Positions 47,687-57,006 of a stretch of 64,000 nt of DNA are shown in pieces. Source of the DNA: AWTP1-13 sp963814055 (lineage in GTDB: Bacteria; Pseudomonadota; Alphaproteobacteria; Rhizobiales; Hyphomicrobiaceae); contig CAWFBJ010000030.1 of the NCBI GenBank assembly GCA_963814055.1, positions 248,001-312,000 on the forward strand. Reading direction: 5' to 3'. Under the pieces are notes generated by a model. The model had not been told where the DNA came from. It searched no databases and worked only from the letters and a program-made list of their open reading frames with translations. Every line of letters starts with the position of its first letter. The first letter of the stretch is position 1. The position numbers and the translations under genes are program-made.

Positions 47687-48052
47687 ATGAAAGGCTACAA
47701 AGAGAAGACGTACGGCGACCGGATCAGCGCGGCCGCAACCGCAAGGCAGGCGGCGTTGGAGCGGTTCCGCGCCCGCCCCGCAGCGGATGACCCGGCTGTC
47801 CTCCGGCGCAGAGAAGAGAGAGAGGCGATCGCGGCGGCGCGTGCAACTCGCGAAGCCGAACGCAAGGCCATCAAGGAGGCTGAGGCGGTAGCGCGTGCGG
47901 AGCAGGATGCCAAAGACAAGATTGAGCGCGAGGCGCGCGAGCGGCGCGAGGCCATTGAAAAGGTGATCCGCGATGCGTCCGAGGCCGCCGAACGCAAGGC
48001 GACCCGTGACGCCCGCTACGCCGCACGTAAGGCCCGGTTGGCCAAGAAGTAG
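47687..48052 (+). CDS. DUF6481-family small charged protein
   Basis: A 121-residue, extremely charged protein with almost uninterrupted Ala/Arg/Glu/Lys helix (RREEREAIAAARATREAERK and similar) and the conserved opening MKGYKEKTYGDRISAAATAR. This resembles the DUF6481 family, found after cold-shock genes in many alphaproteobacteria. A nucleic-acid or ribosome-associated role is a guess. gaaggactgga precedes the ATG. Confidence 0.8.
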   Translation: MKGYKEKTYGDRISAAATARQAALERFRARPAADDPAVLRRREEREAIAAARATREAERKAIKEAEAVARAEQDAKDKIEREARERREAIEKVIRDASEAAERKATRDARYAARKARLAKK

Positions 48053-48297
48053 CGCTGCTGGCAGCGGTCGGGCGCTATAGGAGTGTCCCGACGAGCGCCC
48101 TTAGGTCCGGGACCGGTGAGCCCACGTCTGCTCATCGGCCGCCACCGTGCGCCCTTGCTGGCCACGGACGCATAAACCTGTCATATCATGCAGTTAGGGA
48201 CTGCACTCGAGATCGAGAGCGCCATGGTGCGCGTCGGCGCGATGGACCACCGTATCTGCAGGGCTGCGCTCCGGTTGCGGCGCTGAGCCGGCAAGCT

Positions 48298-49434
48298 ATG
48301 GAACCAGGCAAGAAAACGCTGCCGCCGCATTGCGCCAAGGTGGGTCTCGTTCTGCAGGGTGGAGGCGCACTCGGCGCCTATCAGGCCGGTGTCTACGCGA
48401 CGCTGGCCGAGCGCGGCTATGACCCCGACTGGATTTCGGGCGTATCGATCGGCGCCATCAACGGCGCGCTGATCGCCGGCAACCCGCCGGAGCGGCGCAC
48501 CGAACGGCTGCGCCAGTTCTGGGAACTGATCACCGATGGCATAGCGGTGAAGCCACTGCTCGAAGGCGATATGGCGCGCGGCGTCTTCAACGAGTGGAGC
48601 GCGCTGGCAAGCATTGCATCGGGCGTGCGCGGCTTCTTCCAGCCACGCATGCCGTCGGCCTGGCTGCAGCCCTGGGGAACGGAGGGTGCGCTCAGCTTCT
48701 ACGATACGTCGCCGCTGCGCGAAACGCTCGAGCAACTGGTGGACTTCGACCTTCTCAATGCCGGGCATCCGCGCCTCAGCGTAGGCGCTGCCAATATCCG
48801 CAAGGGCAACTCGGTGTACTTCGACACGCGCGAGCGGCGGATTGGCCCGGAGCACATCATGGCGAGTGCGGCCTTGCCGCCGGGATTCCCGCCCATCCAG
48901 ATCGACGGCGAGCACTACTGGGACGGGGGCGTCGTCACCAACACGCCGCTGCAATACCTGCTCGACGTGGAGCGCGACTCCAGCATGCTGGTGTTCCAGG
49001 TCGATCTGTTCAGCGCCCGGGGTGCGATGCCCCACAATCTGCTGGGCGTGTACGAACGCCAGAAGGACATCCTCTATTCGTCCCGAACGCGGCTCAATAC
49101 CGATGTGGCACGCCATGAGCAGGAGCTGCGGCGCGCAATCGAGCGGCTGCTCGAGAAATTGCCCGCCGAACTGCAGGGCGACGCCGATGTGCGTTACATC
49201 CGGCGCCAATGCGTGCGCAACACGTTCTTGAGCGTGGTGCATCTCATCTATCGGGAGAAGAACTACGAGACCCAGACCAAGGACTACGAGTTCTCGCGCG
49301 TTTCGATGGACGAGCACTGGCAGGCGGGCGTCAACGACACGCGGCGCACGCTTCAGCACGAGAGGGAATGGCTGGCGCCGCCCGATGATCTTGAAGGCGT
49401 GCGCACATTCGACATCACCCGCGACTTCGATTGA
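48298..49434 (+). CDS. Patatin-like phospholipase with DUF3734-type C-terminal region
   Basis: A 378-residue predicted lipid acyl hydrolase. The oxyanion loop is VLQGGGALGAYQAGV, the nucleophile elbow is GVSIGAINGAL (G-x-S-x-G) and the catalytic Asp is in YWDGGVVTNTP, giving the Ser-Asp dyad of patatins. The last 130 residues (RRQCVRNTFLSVVHLIYREK, ETQTKDYEFSRVSMDEHW) match the extension often labelled DUF3734. Relatives are linked to polyhydroxybutyrate or membrane lipid metabolism. Its 3' end overlaps the convergent iron-sulfur gene by 82 bp as read. Confidence 0.92.
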   Translation: MEPGKKTLPPHCAKVGLVLQGGGALGAYQAGVYATLAERGYDPDWISGVSIGAINGALIAGNPPERRTERLRQFWELITDGIAVKPLLEGDMARGVFNEWSALASIASGVRGFFQPRMPSAWLQPWGTEGALSFYDTSPLRETLEQLVDFDLLNAGHPRLSVGAANIRKGNSVYFDTRERRIGPEHIMASAALPPGFPPIQIDGEHYWDGGVVTNTPLQYLLDVERDSSMLVFQVDLFSARGAMPHNLLGVYERQKDILYSSRTRLNTDVARHEQELRRAIERLLEKLPAELQGDADVRYIRRQCVRNTFLSVVHLIYREKNYETQTKDYEFSRVSMDEHWQAGVNDTRRTLQHEREWLAPPDDLEGVRTFDITRDFD

Positions 49435-49784
49435 ACAGCGCCGCTCGCTATTCGCTCGAACCGCTCCGAGGGCGGTGCGATCTCGGTCACGAGGTCGCGC
49501 ACGAGCGTCTTGTTGGACAGGGGCGCTACGCTCATTTCGCGAGGCTCCAGGCGTGCCGTGCAGGCGTAGAGCGTTTTGCCGTCGATCTTCATCATGCATT
49601 CCTTGCAGGCATTGGCATTGATGCAGGAGAAGCGAAAGGCGAGCGACGGGTCGGCTTGGATACGGATATAGCGCAGGCCATCCAGCACCGATTGCCCCGG
49701 CTCGAAGGGCACGTTGTGGGTTTCCCAGCGGCCGGCGGACGGGTCGGTTCCGCGCCAAACTTTCAGCGTGGCAATCGACGTCAT
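49353..49784 (-). CDS. Small 2Fe-2S protein, SdhB/FrdB N-terminal-domain-like
   Basis: A 143-residue protein starting inside the stop codon of the flavoprotein gene (ATGA), so the two are coupled. The first 105 residues look like the plant-ferredoxin domain of succinate dehydrogenase/fumarate reductase iron-sulfur subunits: SVLDGLRYIRIQADPSLAF, then cysteines 54, 60, 63 and 75 (C-x5-C-x2-C-x11-C). The second half of normal SdhB, with the 4Fe-4S and 3Fe-4S cysteine sets, is missing. After LVRDLVTEIAPPSER the chain reads on, antisense to the end of the patatin gene, for about 35 residues of dubious character. The natural C terminus may lie near 49440 with the extension caused by an indel. Confidence 0.75.
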   Translation of the reverse strand: MTSIATLKVWRGTDPSAGRWETHNVPFEPGQSVLDGLRYIRIQADPSLAFRFSCINANACKECMMKIDGKTLYACTARLEPREMSVAPLSNKTLVRDLVTEIAPPSERFERIASGAVQSKSRVMSNVRTPSRSSGGASHSLSC

Positions 49785-51482
49785 GTCAGCGCCTCCGCCG
49801 GCGCAATCTGCGTTCGTGCCAGGCTGAGCTCTCCGTCGCGCCAGCGAACCACTTGATTGACCTGCCATTCGGGCCGCGTGTCGGGATGGTCTTCGCGCTG
49901 ATGCGCGCCGCGGCTTTCCGTGCGGGCGAGCGCGGCCTGCGCGACGGAGCGGGCAACAATGCAGCATGTTGCGCAGGTCGAGCCAATCAAGGCGCTGCAT
50001 GTCGAACGCGCCGCGACTGCCGGCCGGGCGCTCGCCGAGCGCACGCGTCAGGTCATCGATGGTCGACAGCGCACGCGTGAGCCGCACCGCGTCACGGAAG
50101 GGGCCGACGTCATCGGCCATGGTGGCCTGCAGCTTCTGGATCATTGCGGCGGTGTTGGAGTTGCCGTCGCCGTCCACTGGCAAAAGATCGACGATGGCGC
50201 GCGCCGATCCGTTGATGGGAGCAACGGCCTTGAGCCGGTTTGCACGCGCGGCAGCGCTGCGGCCGGCCTGACGTCCGAACACGAGGCCTTCGGTGATGGC
50301 GTTGCCGGAAAGGCGGTTGGCGCCGTTCGCGCCGCCTACCGACTTCGCCGGCCGCGAACAGTCCCGGCACCTCGGTTGCCATGGCATGTCGCGACGATGC
50401 CGCCCATGTGATAGTGCGCGATCGGCGCGACCTCGACCGGCGTCCTGGTGAGGTCGATGCCGTTGGCGGCAAGGCGGTCGATGACGGGACCGAAGGCGCC
50501 GCGCAGGCTCGGCCTCCGAGCAGTGCTGGAAGCTCAGATACACGCCGCCGTGCGGCGAACCGCGGCCGGCCTCGACCTCCTTGGTGATCGCGTAGGTGGC
50601 AAGGTCGCGGGCCAGAACGTATTTGCCGTCTTCGGCGGTCCCGTAGCGCGCGGTGAATTCTTCCATGTCACGATTGAGCAACCGGCCGCCGAGCTTGTAG
50701 CGGAACGGATCCCACATGATCGGGTCCATGCCGATCAGCCGCGGCGCAAGGTGTCCGATGGGGAAGAACTGCACGAATTCCATGTCGATCAGACTGGCTC
50801 CGGCGCGCAGCGCCAGCGCATACCCGTCGCCACCCATGTTGGTGGATGCACTGTTGCGGCGGTAGAGGCGCGTCAGGCCGCCGGTGGCAATGATGGTCGC
50901 CTTGGCGGAGATGCGCACGAGGTTGCCGGAAGCCACATGAAGTGCGACTGCGCCCGCCACCTCGCCGTCAACGACAACGAGATCCACAACGCAAAGATCG
51001 CCGGCTTTGCGGATGCCGGCGATCCGGTTGACGGCCGTGCGCAGCGTCTTGGAGACGGCGGGTCCCGTGTTGAGGAAATCGACATAGACACAGCGCGGCC
51101 GATCATGGCCCGGTGCGTGCGCCTGCACGATGCGCCCGTCGCGGCGTGCCCAGCCGACGCCCCAGGCATCCATTTCGCGGATACAGTCGGGACCTTCCTC
51201 GCAGAGGAGCCGGGACAGCGCCTCGTTGCAGAGGCCCCGGCCTGCGGCAATGGTGTCGTCGAGGTGGTGGCGCCAGTGGTCGTCCGTCTCCGAGCCAAGG
51301 GCTACGGCAACGGTCATCTGCGCCATGACTGTCGCGCCGCCCCGGCCGATCAGGCTGCGATCGGCAAGCAGCACGCTGCAACCGGCGCGCGCGGCCTCGA
51401 TGGCCGCATACATGCCGGCGGCTCCCGAGCCGATCACGAGCACGTCGGTCTGGGCGTCCAGGGGCTGTTCGGCTGGGTGCAT
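49781..51482 (-). CDS. FAD-dependent fumarate reductase/succinate dehydrogenase-type flavoprotein (frame broken four times)
   Basis: Flavoprotein oxidoreductase of the SdhA/FrdA/AprA superfamily. The FAD site is TDVLVIGSGAAGMYAAIEAA, followed by LIGRGGATVMAQMTVAVALG, IATGGLTRLYRRNSASTNMGGDGYALA (split here by frame-stable sequence) and HYHMGGIV. Further on come VPGLFAAGEV and GANGANRLSGNAITEGLVFG, the C-terminal FAD signature. The frame must be corrected at about 50502-50510, 50379-50391, 50333-50343 and 49965-49972, each by removing one base. The corrected product is about 565 residues ending ARTQIAPAEALT. With the following 2Fe-2S protein it forms a minimal two-subunit system. No membrane-anchor subunit is encoded nearby, so it may be a soluble enzyme. 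The substrate is uncertain. Confidence 0.82.
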
Positions 51483-51758
51483 GGCGGCAGGATGCGACGT
51501 CCCATCGCCGATCGCAATGCGGCGCCTGTGCGCTCAGGCTGCGGGCACCCGATGCAGGCGCGCACAGCGACCGTTAAGGCGCCGATTTCATTGACGCTTG
51601 TCATTTCCGCCCGCAGCCGCTACACACCGCGCCATCACACACGCGGAACTTATGCGCCAAGCGGATTAAAAGCCCCGCTGGCGCTCCGGTGGGCCGATTC
51701 CAGCTTGGGCGTCGGCTCCAGCACGTTCCGCGGAGGATCAACCGGAAAAGGAATACCG

Positions 51759-52755
51759 ATGCTGCCCGCATTCAATATGCGTCAGTTGCTCGAGGCTGGC
51801 GTTCACTTCGGCCATCAGAGCCATCGCTGGAATCCGAAGATGGCGCCCTTCATCTTCGGCGCCCGCAACAACATCCACATCATCGATCTGGCTCAGACCG
51901 TGCCGCTGCTGCACCAGGCGCTGGTCAAGGTGGCCGATGTGGTGGCGGGGCGCGGCCGCGTGCTGTTCGTCGGCACCAAGCGCCAGGCGTCCGACGGCAT
52001 TGCCGAGGCTGCCAAGCGCTCGGCGCAATACTACATCAACCATCGCTGGCTCGGCGGCACGCTGACCAACTGGAAAACCATCTCCCAGTCGATCCGCCGC
52101 CTCAAGCAGCTCGAGGAACTCTTGGCCGGCGAAGGCAAGGGCCGCACCAAGAAGGAACTCCTGCAGCTCACGCGCGACCGCGACGGTCTCAACAAGTCGC
52201 TGGGCGGCATCAAGGAGATGGGCGGGCTGCCCGACCTGCTGTTCGTCATCGACACGAACAAGGAAGAAATCGCGATTGCGGAAGCCAGGAAGCTCGGCAT
52301 CCCCATCGTTGCCATCGTCGACACCAACTGCAATCCCGACGGTATCGATTTCCCGATTCCGGGCAACGATGACGCCGGCCGCGCCATTACGCTCTACTGC
52401 GATCTCATCGCGCGGGCGGCCATCGAGGGCATCGAGCGGGGTCAGGTGCAATCCGGTGCCGACATCGGCGCATCCGAAGCGCCGCCGACGGAGCAGCTGG
52501 CGCCCGACGTTGCCGTCTTCAAGGGCATCGAGGCGGCGCGTGGCGAGGCCGACGACCTGAAGCGTCTGCCGAACGTCGACAACAAGCTGGAGCTGCGCCT
52601 CAACGATATCGGCGTCTATCACTTCTGGCAGATCGCCGATCTGGAGCCGGAGATGGTCGGAGGCGCTCGACCGCGCTCTCAGGCTCAAGGGCCGTGTTGC
52701 CGCCGAGGGCTGGGTCGCCGCGGCAAAGAAGCTGGTCGAGGCAGCGGCGGTCTGA
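51759..52755 (+). CDS. rpsB: 30S ribosomal protein S2 with alphaproteobacterial C-terminal extension (frame broken once)
   Basis: Starts MLPAFNMRQLLEAGVHFGHQ after a good ribosome binding site (ggaaaaggaa). The S2 core (LFVGTKRQASDGIAEAAKRS, HRWLGGTLTNWKTISQSIRR, GIPIVAIVDTNCNPDGIDFP) is complete. A C-terminal extension (LELRLNDIGVYHFWQIADLE) is typical of alphaproteobacteria. One extra base in gtcggagg at about 52658-52662 shifts the frame. Corrected, the tail reads VEALDRALRLKGRVAAEGWV...LVEAAAV, ending at 52755 with about 331 residues. Without correction the frame would run on into tsf, giving a false rpsB-tsf fusion. tsf follows, as in most bacteria. Confidence 0.95.
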
Positions 52756-52829
52756 AGGCCGCGTCCAAGGTCTGCCGCAGGGTCGGGCGCACAGTCGGCG
52801 GCCGCGGCAGCACCACACGAGGTTTTCTG

Positions 52830-53801
52830 ATGACAGCAGTCACCGCGAGCATGGTGAAGGCCCTGCGCGACAAGACCGGCGCCGGCATGATGGACTGCAA
52901 GACCGCGCTGACCGAAACCGACGGCGACATGGAAAAGGCCATCGACTGGCTGCGCAAGAAGGGCCTGTCCAAGGCAGCCAAAAAGGCGGATCGGGTGGCG
53001 GCCGAAGGCCTTATCGGCCTGACGGCAAAGGACAACGTCGGCGCGATCGTCGAAGTCAACTCGGAGACCGATTTCGTCGCCCGCAACCCGCAGTTCCAGG
53101 ACATGGTGCGCGGCATCACCTCGTTGGCGCCGCAGGCCAAAGGCGACCTGGCCAAGCTGTTGGCGCTGCCCTATCCGGGCAAGAGCGCGTCGGTGGAGGA
53201 CCACGTCAAGGAGATGGTGGCGACCATCGGGGAGAACATGAGCGTGCGGCGTACGGCCGACGCCGCCGTCAAGGAAGGCGTCGTCACGGATTACGTGCAC
53301 AACAAGGTGGCCGACGGCCTCGGCAAGATCGGCGTGCTGGTGGCGCTCGAGAGCAAGGGCGACAAGGCCGCGCTCACCGCGCTTGGCCGCCAGCTCGCCA
53401 TGCACATTGCGGCCGCAAGCCCGGCAGCGGTCAGCGCCGATGAACTCGATCCGGCGCTCGTCGAGCGCGAGCGTGGGGTTTACGCCGAGCAGGCAAAGGC
53501 ATCGGGCAAGAGCGCCGACATCATCGCCAAGATGGTGGAAGGCCGGCTGCGCAAGGAGTTCTACCAGCAGGTGGTGCTCCTGCAGCAAACGTTCCTGGGC
53601 GCTGGCGGCGACGGCAAGGCAACCGTGGAGCAGGTGCTGAAGGATGCCGAGAAGACGGCGGGCGCGCCCATCAAAGTCGCCAAGTTCGTCCGCTATGCGC
53701 TTGGCGAAGGCATCGACAAGAAGGATGGCGATTTCGCCGATGAGGTGGCTAACCTGCGCCGGCAAGCGCTGATCCGCTGCCTCTGCCTCGAATCGCTCTA
53801 A
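52830..53801 (+). CDS. tsf: Elongation factor Ts (C-terminal frame doubtful)
   Basis: Guanine-nucleotide exchange factor for EF-Tu. The N-terminal ubiquitin-associated-like module (ASMVKALRDKTGAGMMDCKT, ALTETDGDMEKAIDWLRKKG) and the core motif VEVNSETDFVARNPQFQ are exact. As read, the chain ends DEVANLRRQALIRCLCLESL at 53801, unlike any EF-Ts I know. Removing one base at about 53748-53756 gives an ending EVATCAGKR with a stop at 53770-53772, which is the expected length. It lies between rpsB and pyrH. Confidence 0.95.
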   Translation: MTAVTASMVKALRDKTGAGMMDCKTALTETDGDMEKAIDWLRKKGLSKAAKKADRVAAEGLIGLTAKDNVGAIVEVNSETDFVARNPQFQDMVRGITSLAPQAKGDLAKLLALPYPGKSASVEDHVKEMVATIGENMSVRRTADAAVKEGVVTDYVHNKVADGLGKIGVLVALESKGDKAALTALGRQLAMHIAAASPAAVSADELDPALVERERGVYAEQAKASGKSADIIAKMVEGRLRKEFYQQVVLLQQTFLGAGGDGKATVEQVLKDAEKTAGAPIKVAKFVRYALGEGIDKKDGDFADEVANLRRQALIRCLCLESL

Positions 53802-53871
53802 TCTGACCTGCCGTTTGCGTCGTGAGCGGCTGTCGGCATAAGCTGCGCCACCAACCTGAAGGCAAGCAAGG

Positions 53872-54606
53872 ATGAGCGGCGCGTCGTCCGGCCTGCGCTA
53901 CAAGCGGTTACTCCTCAAGCTCTCCGGCGAGGCGCTGGTGGGCAAGGCTGGCTATGGCATCGACGTCGATGTCGTCATGCGTCTTTGCCGCGAAATGAAG
54001 GAGGCCATCGAGGCCGGTGCCGAGCTCGGCGTCGTGGTGGGCGGCGGCAATATCTTCCGCGGGCTTGCCGGCGCCGCCAAGGGCATGGATCGCGCCACAG
54101 CCGACTACATGGGCATGCTGGCCACGGTCATGAACGCGCTGGCGTTGCAGAACGGCCTGGAACGGTTGGACGTGCAGGCGCGCGTGCTTTCGGCCATTCC
54201 CATGCCGACGGTGTGCGAGGCGTTCGTGCGGTCCAAGGCGCTCCACCACATGGAAAGCAAGCGCGTCGTGATTTTTGCTGCCGGCACGGGCAATCCGTTC
54301 TTCACCACGGACACGACCGCAGCCCTCAGGGCCGTGGAGATGAATTGCGAGGCGCTGGCGAAGGCGACACAGGTCGATGGTGTTTATTCGGACGACCCCA
54401 GGAAGAACCCCAAGGCGATTCGTTATGACAGGCTGACCTATGGTGACGTGCTGGCCCGGGACCTCAAGGTCATGGACGGAGCGGCTATTGCACTTGCCCG
54501 TGACAATGCTCTTCCAGTAATTGTTTTTTCTATCGAGGATCCGGGTAATCTTTTGAAGGTCATGCGGGGTGAGGCGTTGGCCACGGTGATCGAAGGCCGG
54601 CCGTAG
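53872..54606 (+). CDS. pyrH: Uridylate kinase (UMP kinase)
   Basis: Phosphorylates UMP to UDP in pyrimidine synthesis. The 244-residue protein shows the amino-acid-kinase fold motifs LKLSGEALVGKAGYGIDVD, GVVVGGGNIFRGL, FFTTDTTAALRAVEMNCEAL and KATQVDGVYSDDPRKNP. The frame is intact. It starts 70 bp after the tsf reading frame and frr follows, the standard order. Confidence 0.97.
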   Translation: MSGASSGLRYKRLLLKLSGEALVGKAGYGIDVDVVMRLCREMKEAIEAGAELGVVVGGGNIFRGLAGAAKGMDRATADYMGMLATVMNALALQNGLERLDVQARVLSAIPMPTVCEAFVRSKALHHMESKRVVIFAAGTGNPFFTTDTTAALRAVEMNCEALAKATQVDGVYSDDPRKNPKAIRYDRLTYGDVLARDLKVMDGAAIALARDNALPVIVFSIEDPGNLLKVMRGEALATVIEGRP

Positions 54607-54702
54607 GCGCGACGAACACGCAGGCGGTCCGGCAAGTCAGCCAATTGCCGGCCCGCACACTGGGACCGCCTGACAGGGCATCCGCAGCAAAGGAGATACG
54701 CC

Positions 54703-55266
54703 ATGGCTGTCGGCAAATTCGATCTGACAGAGCTCGACCGCCGCATGCGGGGCGCCATCGATACGCTCAAGAAGGAATTCGGCGGACTGCGGACGGGTCG
54801 GGCCAGCGTTCACCTGTTGGATGCCGTGGTCGTCAATGTTTACGGCGCACGCATGCCGATCAACCAGGTGGCGACCGTATCGACCCCGGACGCGCGCACA
54901 ATCTCGGTTCAGGTCTGGGACAAGGGCCAGGTGTCGGCCGTCGAGAAGGCGATCCGGGAAGCAAACCTCGGGCTCAATCCGGTTATCGACGGCAGTCTGA
55001 TGCGCCTGCCGATTCCCTCGCTCAATGCCGAGCGGCGCCAGGAGCTCGTCAAGGTAGCTCACAAGTACACCGAGCATGCCAGGGTCGCGGTGCGCAATGT
55101 ACGGCGCGAAGGCATGGATCTGCTGAAGAAGCTCGATAAAGACGGGCACATGAGCGAGGATGACCACCATAAGAACTCTGCCAAGGTGCAGGAGCTGACG
55201 GACCGGCTGATCAAGGAAATCGATCAGGCGCTCGCCTCCAAGGAAGCCGAGATAAAGCAGGTATGA
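54703..55266 (+). CDS. frr: Ribosome recycling factor
   Basis: Splits post-termination ribosomes together with EF-G. The 187-residue protein begins MAVGKFDLTELDRRMRGAID and contains LRTGRASVHLLDAVVVNVYG, VWDKGQVSAVEKAIREANLG and RVAVRNVRREGMDLLKKLDK, diagnostic for the family. aaaggagat lies six bases before the ATG. uppS follows after 79 bp. Confidence 0.97.
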   Translation: MAVGKFDLTELDRRMRGAIDTLKKEFGGLRTGRASVHLLDAVVVNVYGARMPINQVATVSTPDARTISVQVWDKGQVSAVEKAIREANLGLNPVIDGSLMRLPIPSLNAERRQELVKVAHKYTEHARVAVRNVRREGMDLLKKLDKDGHMSEDDHHKNSAKVQELTDRLIKEIDQALASKEAEIKQV

Positions 55267-55345
55267 ACGTGACGGCGCCTGCCATGCCTACCCCCTTGGC
55301 TCGCTTTGGCGACGGTGCCCGTCGTCCGCACGAGACACGCACGTC

Positions 55346-56099
55346 ATGAACGAGCACAATCCGCCTGCGGCCTGGACGCGGACTCAGAATCCCGCAGCAT
55401 GTCGCCATCATCATGGATGGCAATGGCCGCTGGGCGCAAAGCCGTGGACTGCCCCGTTCAGCGGGACACCGCATGGGTGTGGAAGCCGTGCGCCGGACTG
55501 TCCGGGCTGCCATCGAGATCGGGGTAAAGTATCTCACCATCTTCAGCTTCTCCTCGGAGAACTGGGCGCGGCCGGCCAGCGAGATCGACGACCTGATGGG
55601 CCTGATGAAGAGGTTCATCCGCCGCGATCTGGCCGAGCTGCACCAAAACAACGTGCGGGTGCGTGTTATCGGCGAGCGCGAAGGCGTGGATGCCGAGCTG
55701 TTGGGACTGATCGACGAGGCGGTCGAGCTGACGAACGCCAACACGGCACTCGATCTGGTGATCGCCTTCAACTACGGCTCGCGCGCAGAGATTGCCAGAG
55801 CCGCCCGCAGACTGGCCGAGCGTGTGTTGGAGGGCACAATCAAGGCCGAGCAAATAACGCCTGAAGCCTTGTCGGCTGCGCTCGACACGCAGAGCATACC
55901 TGATCCGGATCTGCTCATCCGCACCAGTGGAGAGCTGCGGCTTTCCAATTTTCTGCTGTGGCAGTCTGCCTACACGGAGTTCGTGTTCCTGGAAGCCTGC
56001 TGGCCCGACTTTGGACGCGAGCTTCTGCAGCAGGCCATCGACGAGTATCGCCGGCGCGACCGCAGGTATGGCGGTGTCGCTGCGCGGTCAACCGGTTGA
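55346..56099 (+). CDS. uppS: Undecaprenyl diphosphate synthase (isoprenyl transferase; frame broken once)
   Basis: Makes the C55 lipid carrier for peptidoglycan by condensing isopentenyl units. The catalytic opening HVAIIMDGNGRWAQSRGLPR is preserved, followed by YLTIFSFSSENWARPASEI and DLLIRTSGELRLSNFLLWQS. The first 15 residues (MNEHNPPAAWTRTQN) are in another frame; one extra C in aatcccgc at about 55389-55394 accounts for it. The corrected length is about 250 residues. It lies 23 bp upstream of cdsA. Confidence 0.94.
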
Positions 56100-56122
56100 A
56101 TGCCGGAGCAGATCGGAATCGC

Positions 56123-56995
56123 ATGAGCGAACACGACAATTCCGCGCCGGGAAACGGCCTGCAGGCCGGCTGGGCAGGGCGGCTTGGCAACGATTTCCGC
56201 CTGCGTCTCGCTGCCGGCCTGGGCATGGGTGCGGTGGCATTGGCTTTCACTCTGGCTGGGGTAATGCCATTTGCCGTACTGGTCGTGCTGGTGGCGCTGG
56301 TCGTCGCCTGGGAGTGGGGGCGTTTGGTGCATGGCGCGGAGGCGGGTGCCGTTGTTGCCGTGCTGATTGGAGCGGCGGCGCTGGCAGGGATACTGGCTGC
56401 GGTCGGTTTGGTTGGCCTGGGTTTGCTGGCGCTGCCGATCGGGGCCATTCTGGCGGCGCTTCTGAGCCTTGGACGCAACAGCATATTCTCCGCTCTGGGG
56501 GTGTTTTACGCCGGCTTGCCGACAGTGGCCCTGATCTGGTTGAGATCGGACGCGTCGTATGGGTTGCTGGCGGTGATCTTCCTCGTGGTGGTGGTCGTGA
56601 CTGCCGACTCGGCGAGTTTCGTGGCGGGGCGATTGTTAGGGCGGGCCAAACTGTGGCCGGCGGTTTCGCCCAACAAGACCTGGGCGGGCCTGATCGGCGC
56701 CGTGATCGCCAGTGCGGTCGTCGGCAGTCTTTTCTGGTTTGCTCTTCCGGACGCCTCCGCGGTTAGGCTGGCGGCCACAGGCGGTGTTCTCGCCCTCGTG
56801 GCACAAGCCGGCGACCTTGCTGAATCTGCGCTGAAACGCCGTTTCGGGGCAAAAGACAGCGGTACCATCATTCCAGGTCATGGCGGCGTCATGGATCGCG
56901 TCGATGGGCTGGTGGCTGCGGCTGCCGTAGTCGGTATCGCTGCGATCGTCATCGATGTTCATTCGCCGGCGCGGGCTTTGCTGTTCGGGTCGTAG
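56123..56995 (+). CDS. cdsA: Phosphatidate cytidylyltransferase
   Basis: Integral membrane enzyme making CDP-diacylglycerol from phosphatidate and CTP. The 290-residue product has about eight membrane helices and ends with the CdsA signature SALKRRFGAKDSGTIIPGHG-GVMDRVDGL. VSPNKTWAGLIGAVIASAVV is a second conserved block. The start MSEHDNSAPGNGLQAGWAGR at 56123 lies right after uppS. The gene is intact. Confidence 0.95.
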   Translation: MSEHDNSAPGNGLQAGWAGRLGNDFRLRLAAGLGMGAVALAFTLAGVMPFAVLVVLVALVVAWEWGRLVHGAEAGAVVAVLIGAAALAGILAAVGLVGLGLLALPIGAILAALLSLGRNSIFSALGVFYAGLPTVALIWLRSDASYGLLAVIFLVVVVVTADSASFVAGRLLGRAKLWPAVSPNKTWAGLIGAVIASAVVGSLFWFALPDASAVRLAATGGVLALVAQAGDLAESALKRRFGAKDSGTIIPGHGGVMDRVDGLVAAAAVVGIAAIVIDVHSPARALLFGS

Positions 56996-57006
56996 GTTGT
57001 GGAGGC

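Noticed and set aside
48181..49758. 525-codon open frame on the minus strand opposite the patatin gene
   Set aside because: The plus-strand patatin has all its catalytic motifs. The antisense frame shows only mirrored codon bias and no motif.
51483..51758. Promoter with -35 TTGACG upstream of rpsB
   Set aside because: The spacing to the nearest plausible -10 (TACACA) is 24 bp, too long. An alternative -35 is weak, so no promoter is annotated.
51738..53765. 675-codon open frame on the minus strand opposite rpsB-tsf
   Set aside because: It is the antisense shadow of two highly conserved genes, with no domain signature.
50448..53801. A single 1117-codon frame apparently fusing an unknown N-terminal part, RpsB and EF-Ts
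   Set aside because: The first 437 codons are antisense shadow of the flavoprotein gene, and the RpsB-EF-Ts join is created by one extra base near 52660. It is not a real fusion.
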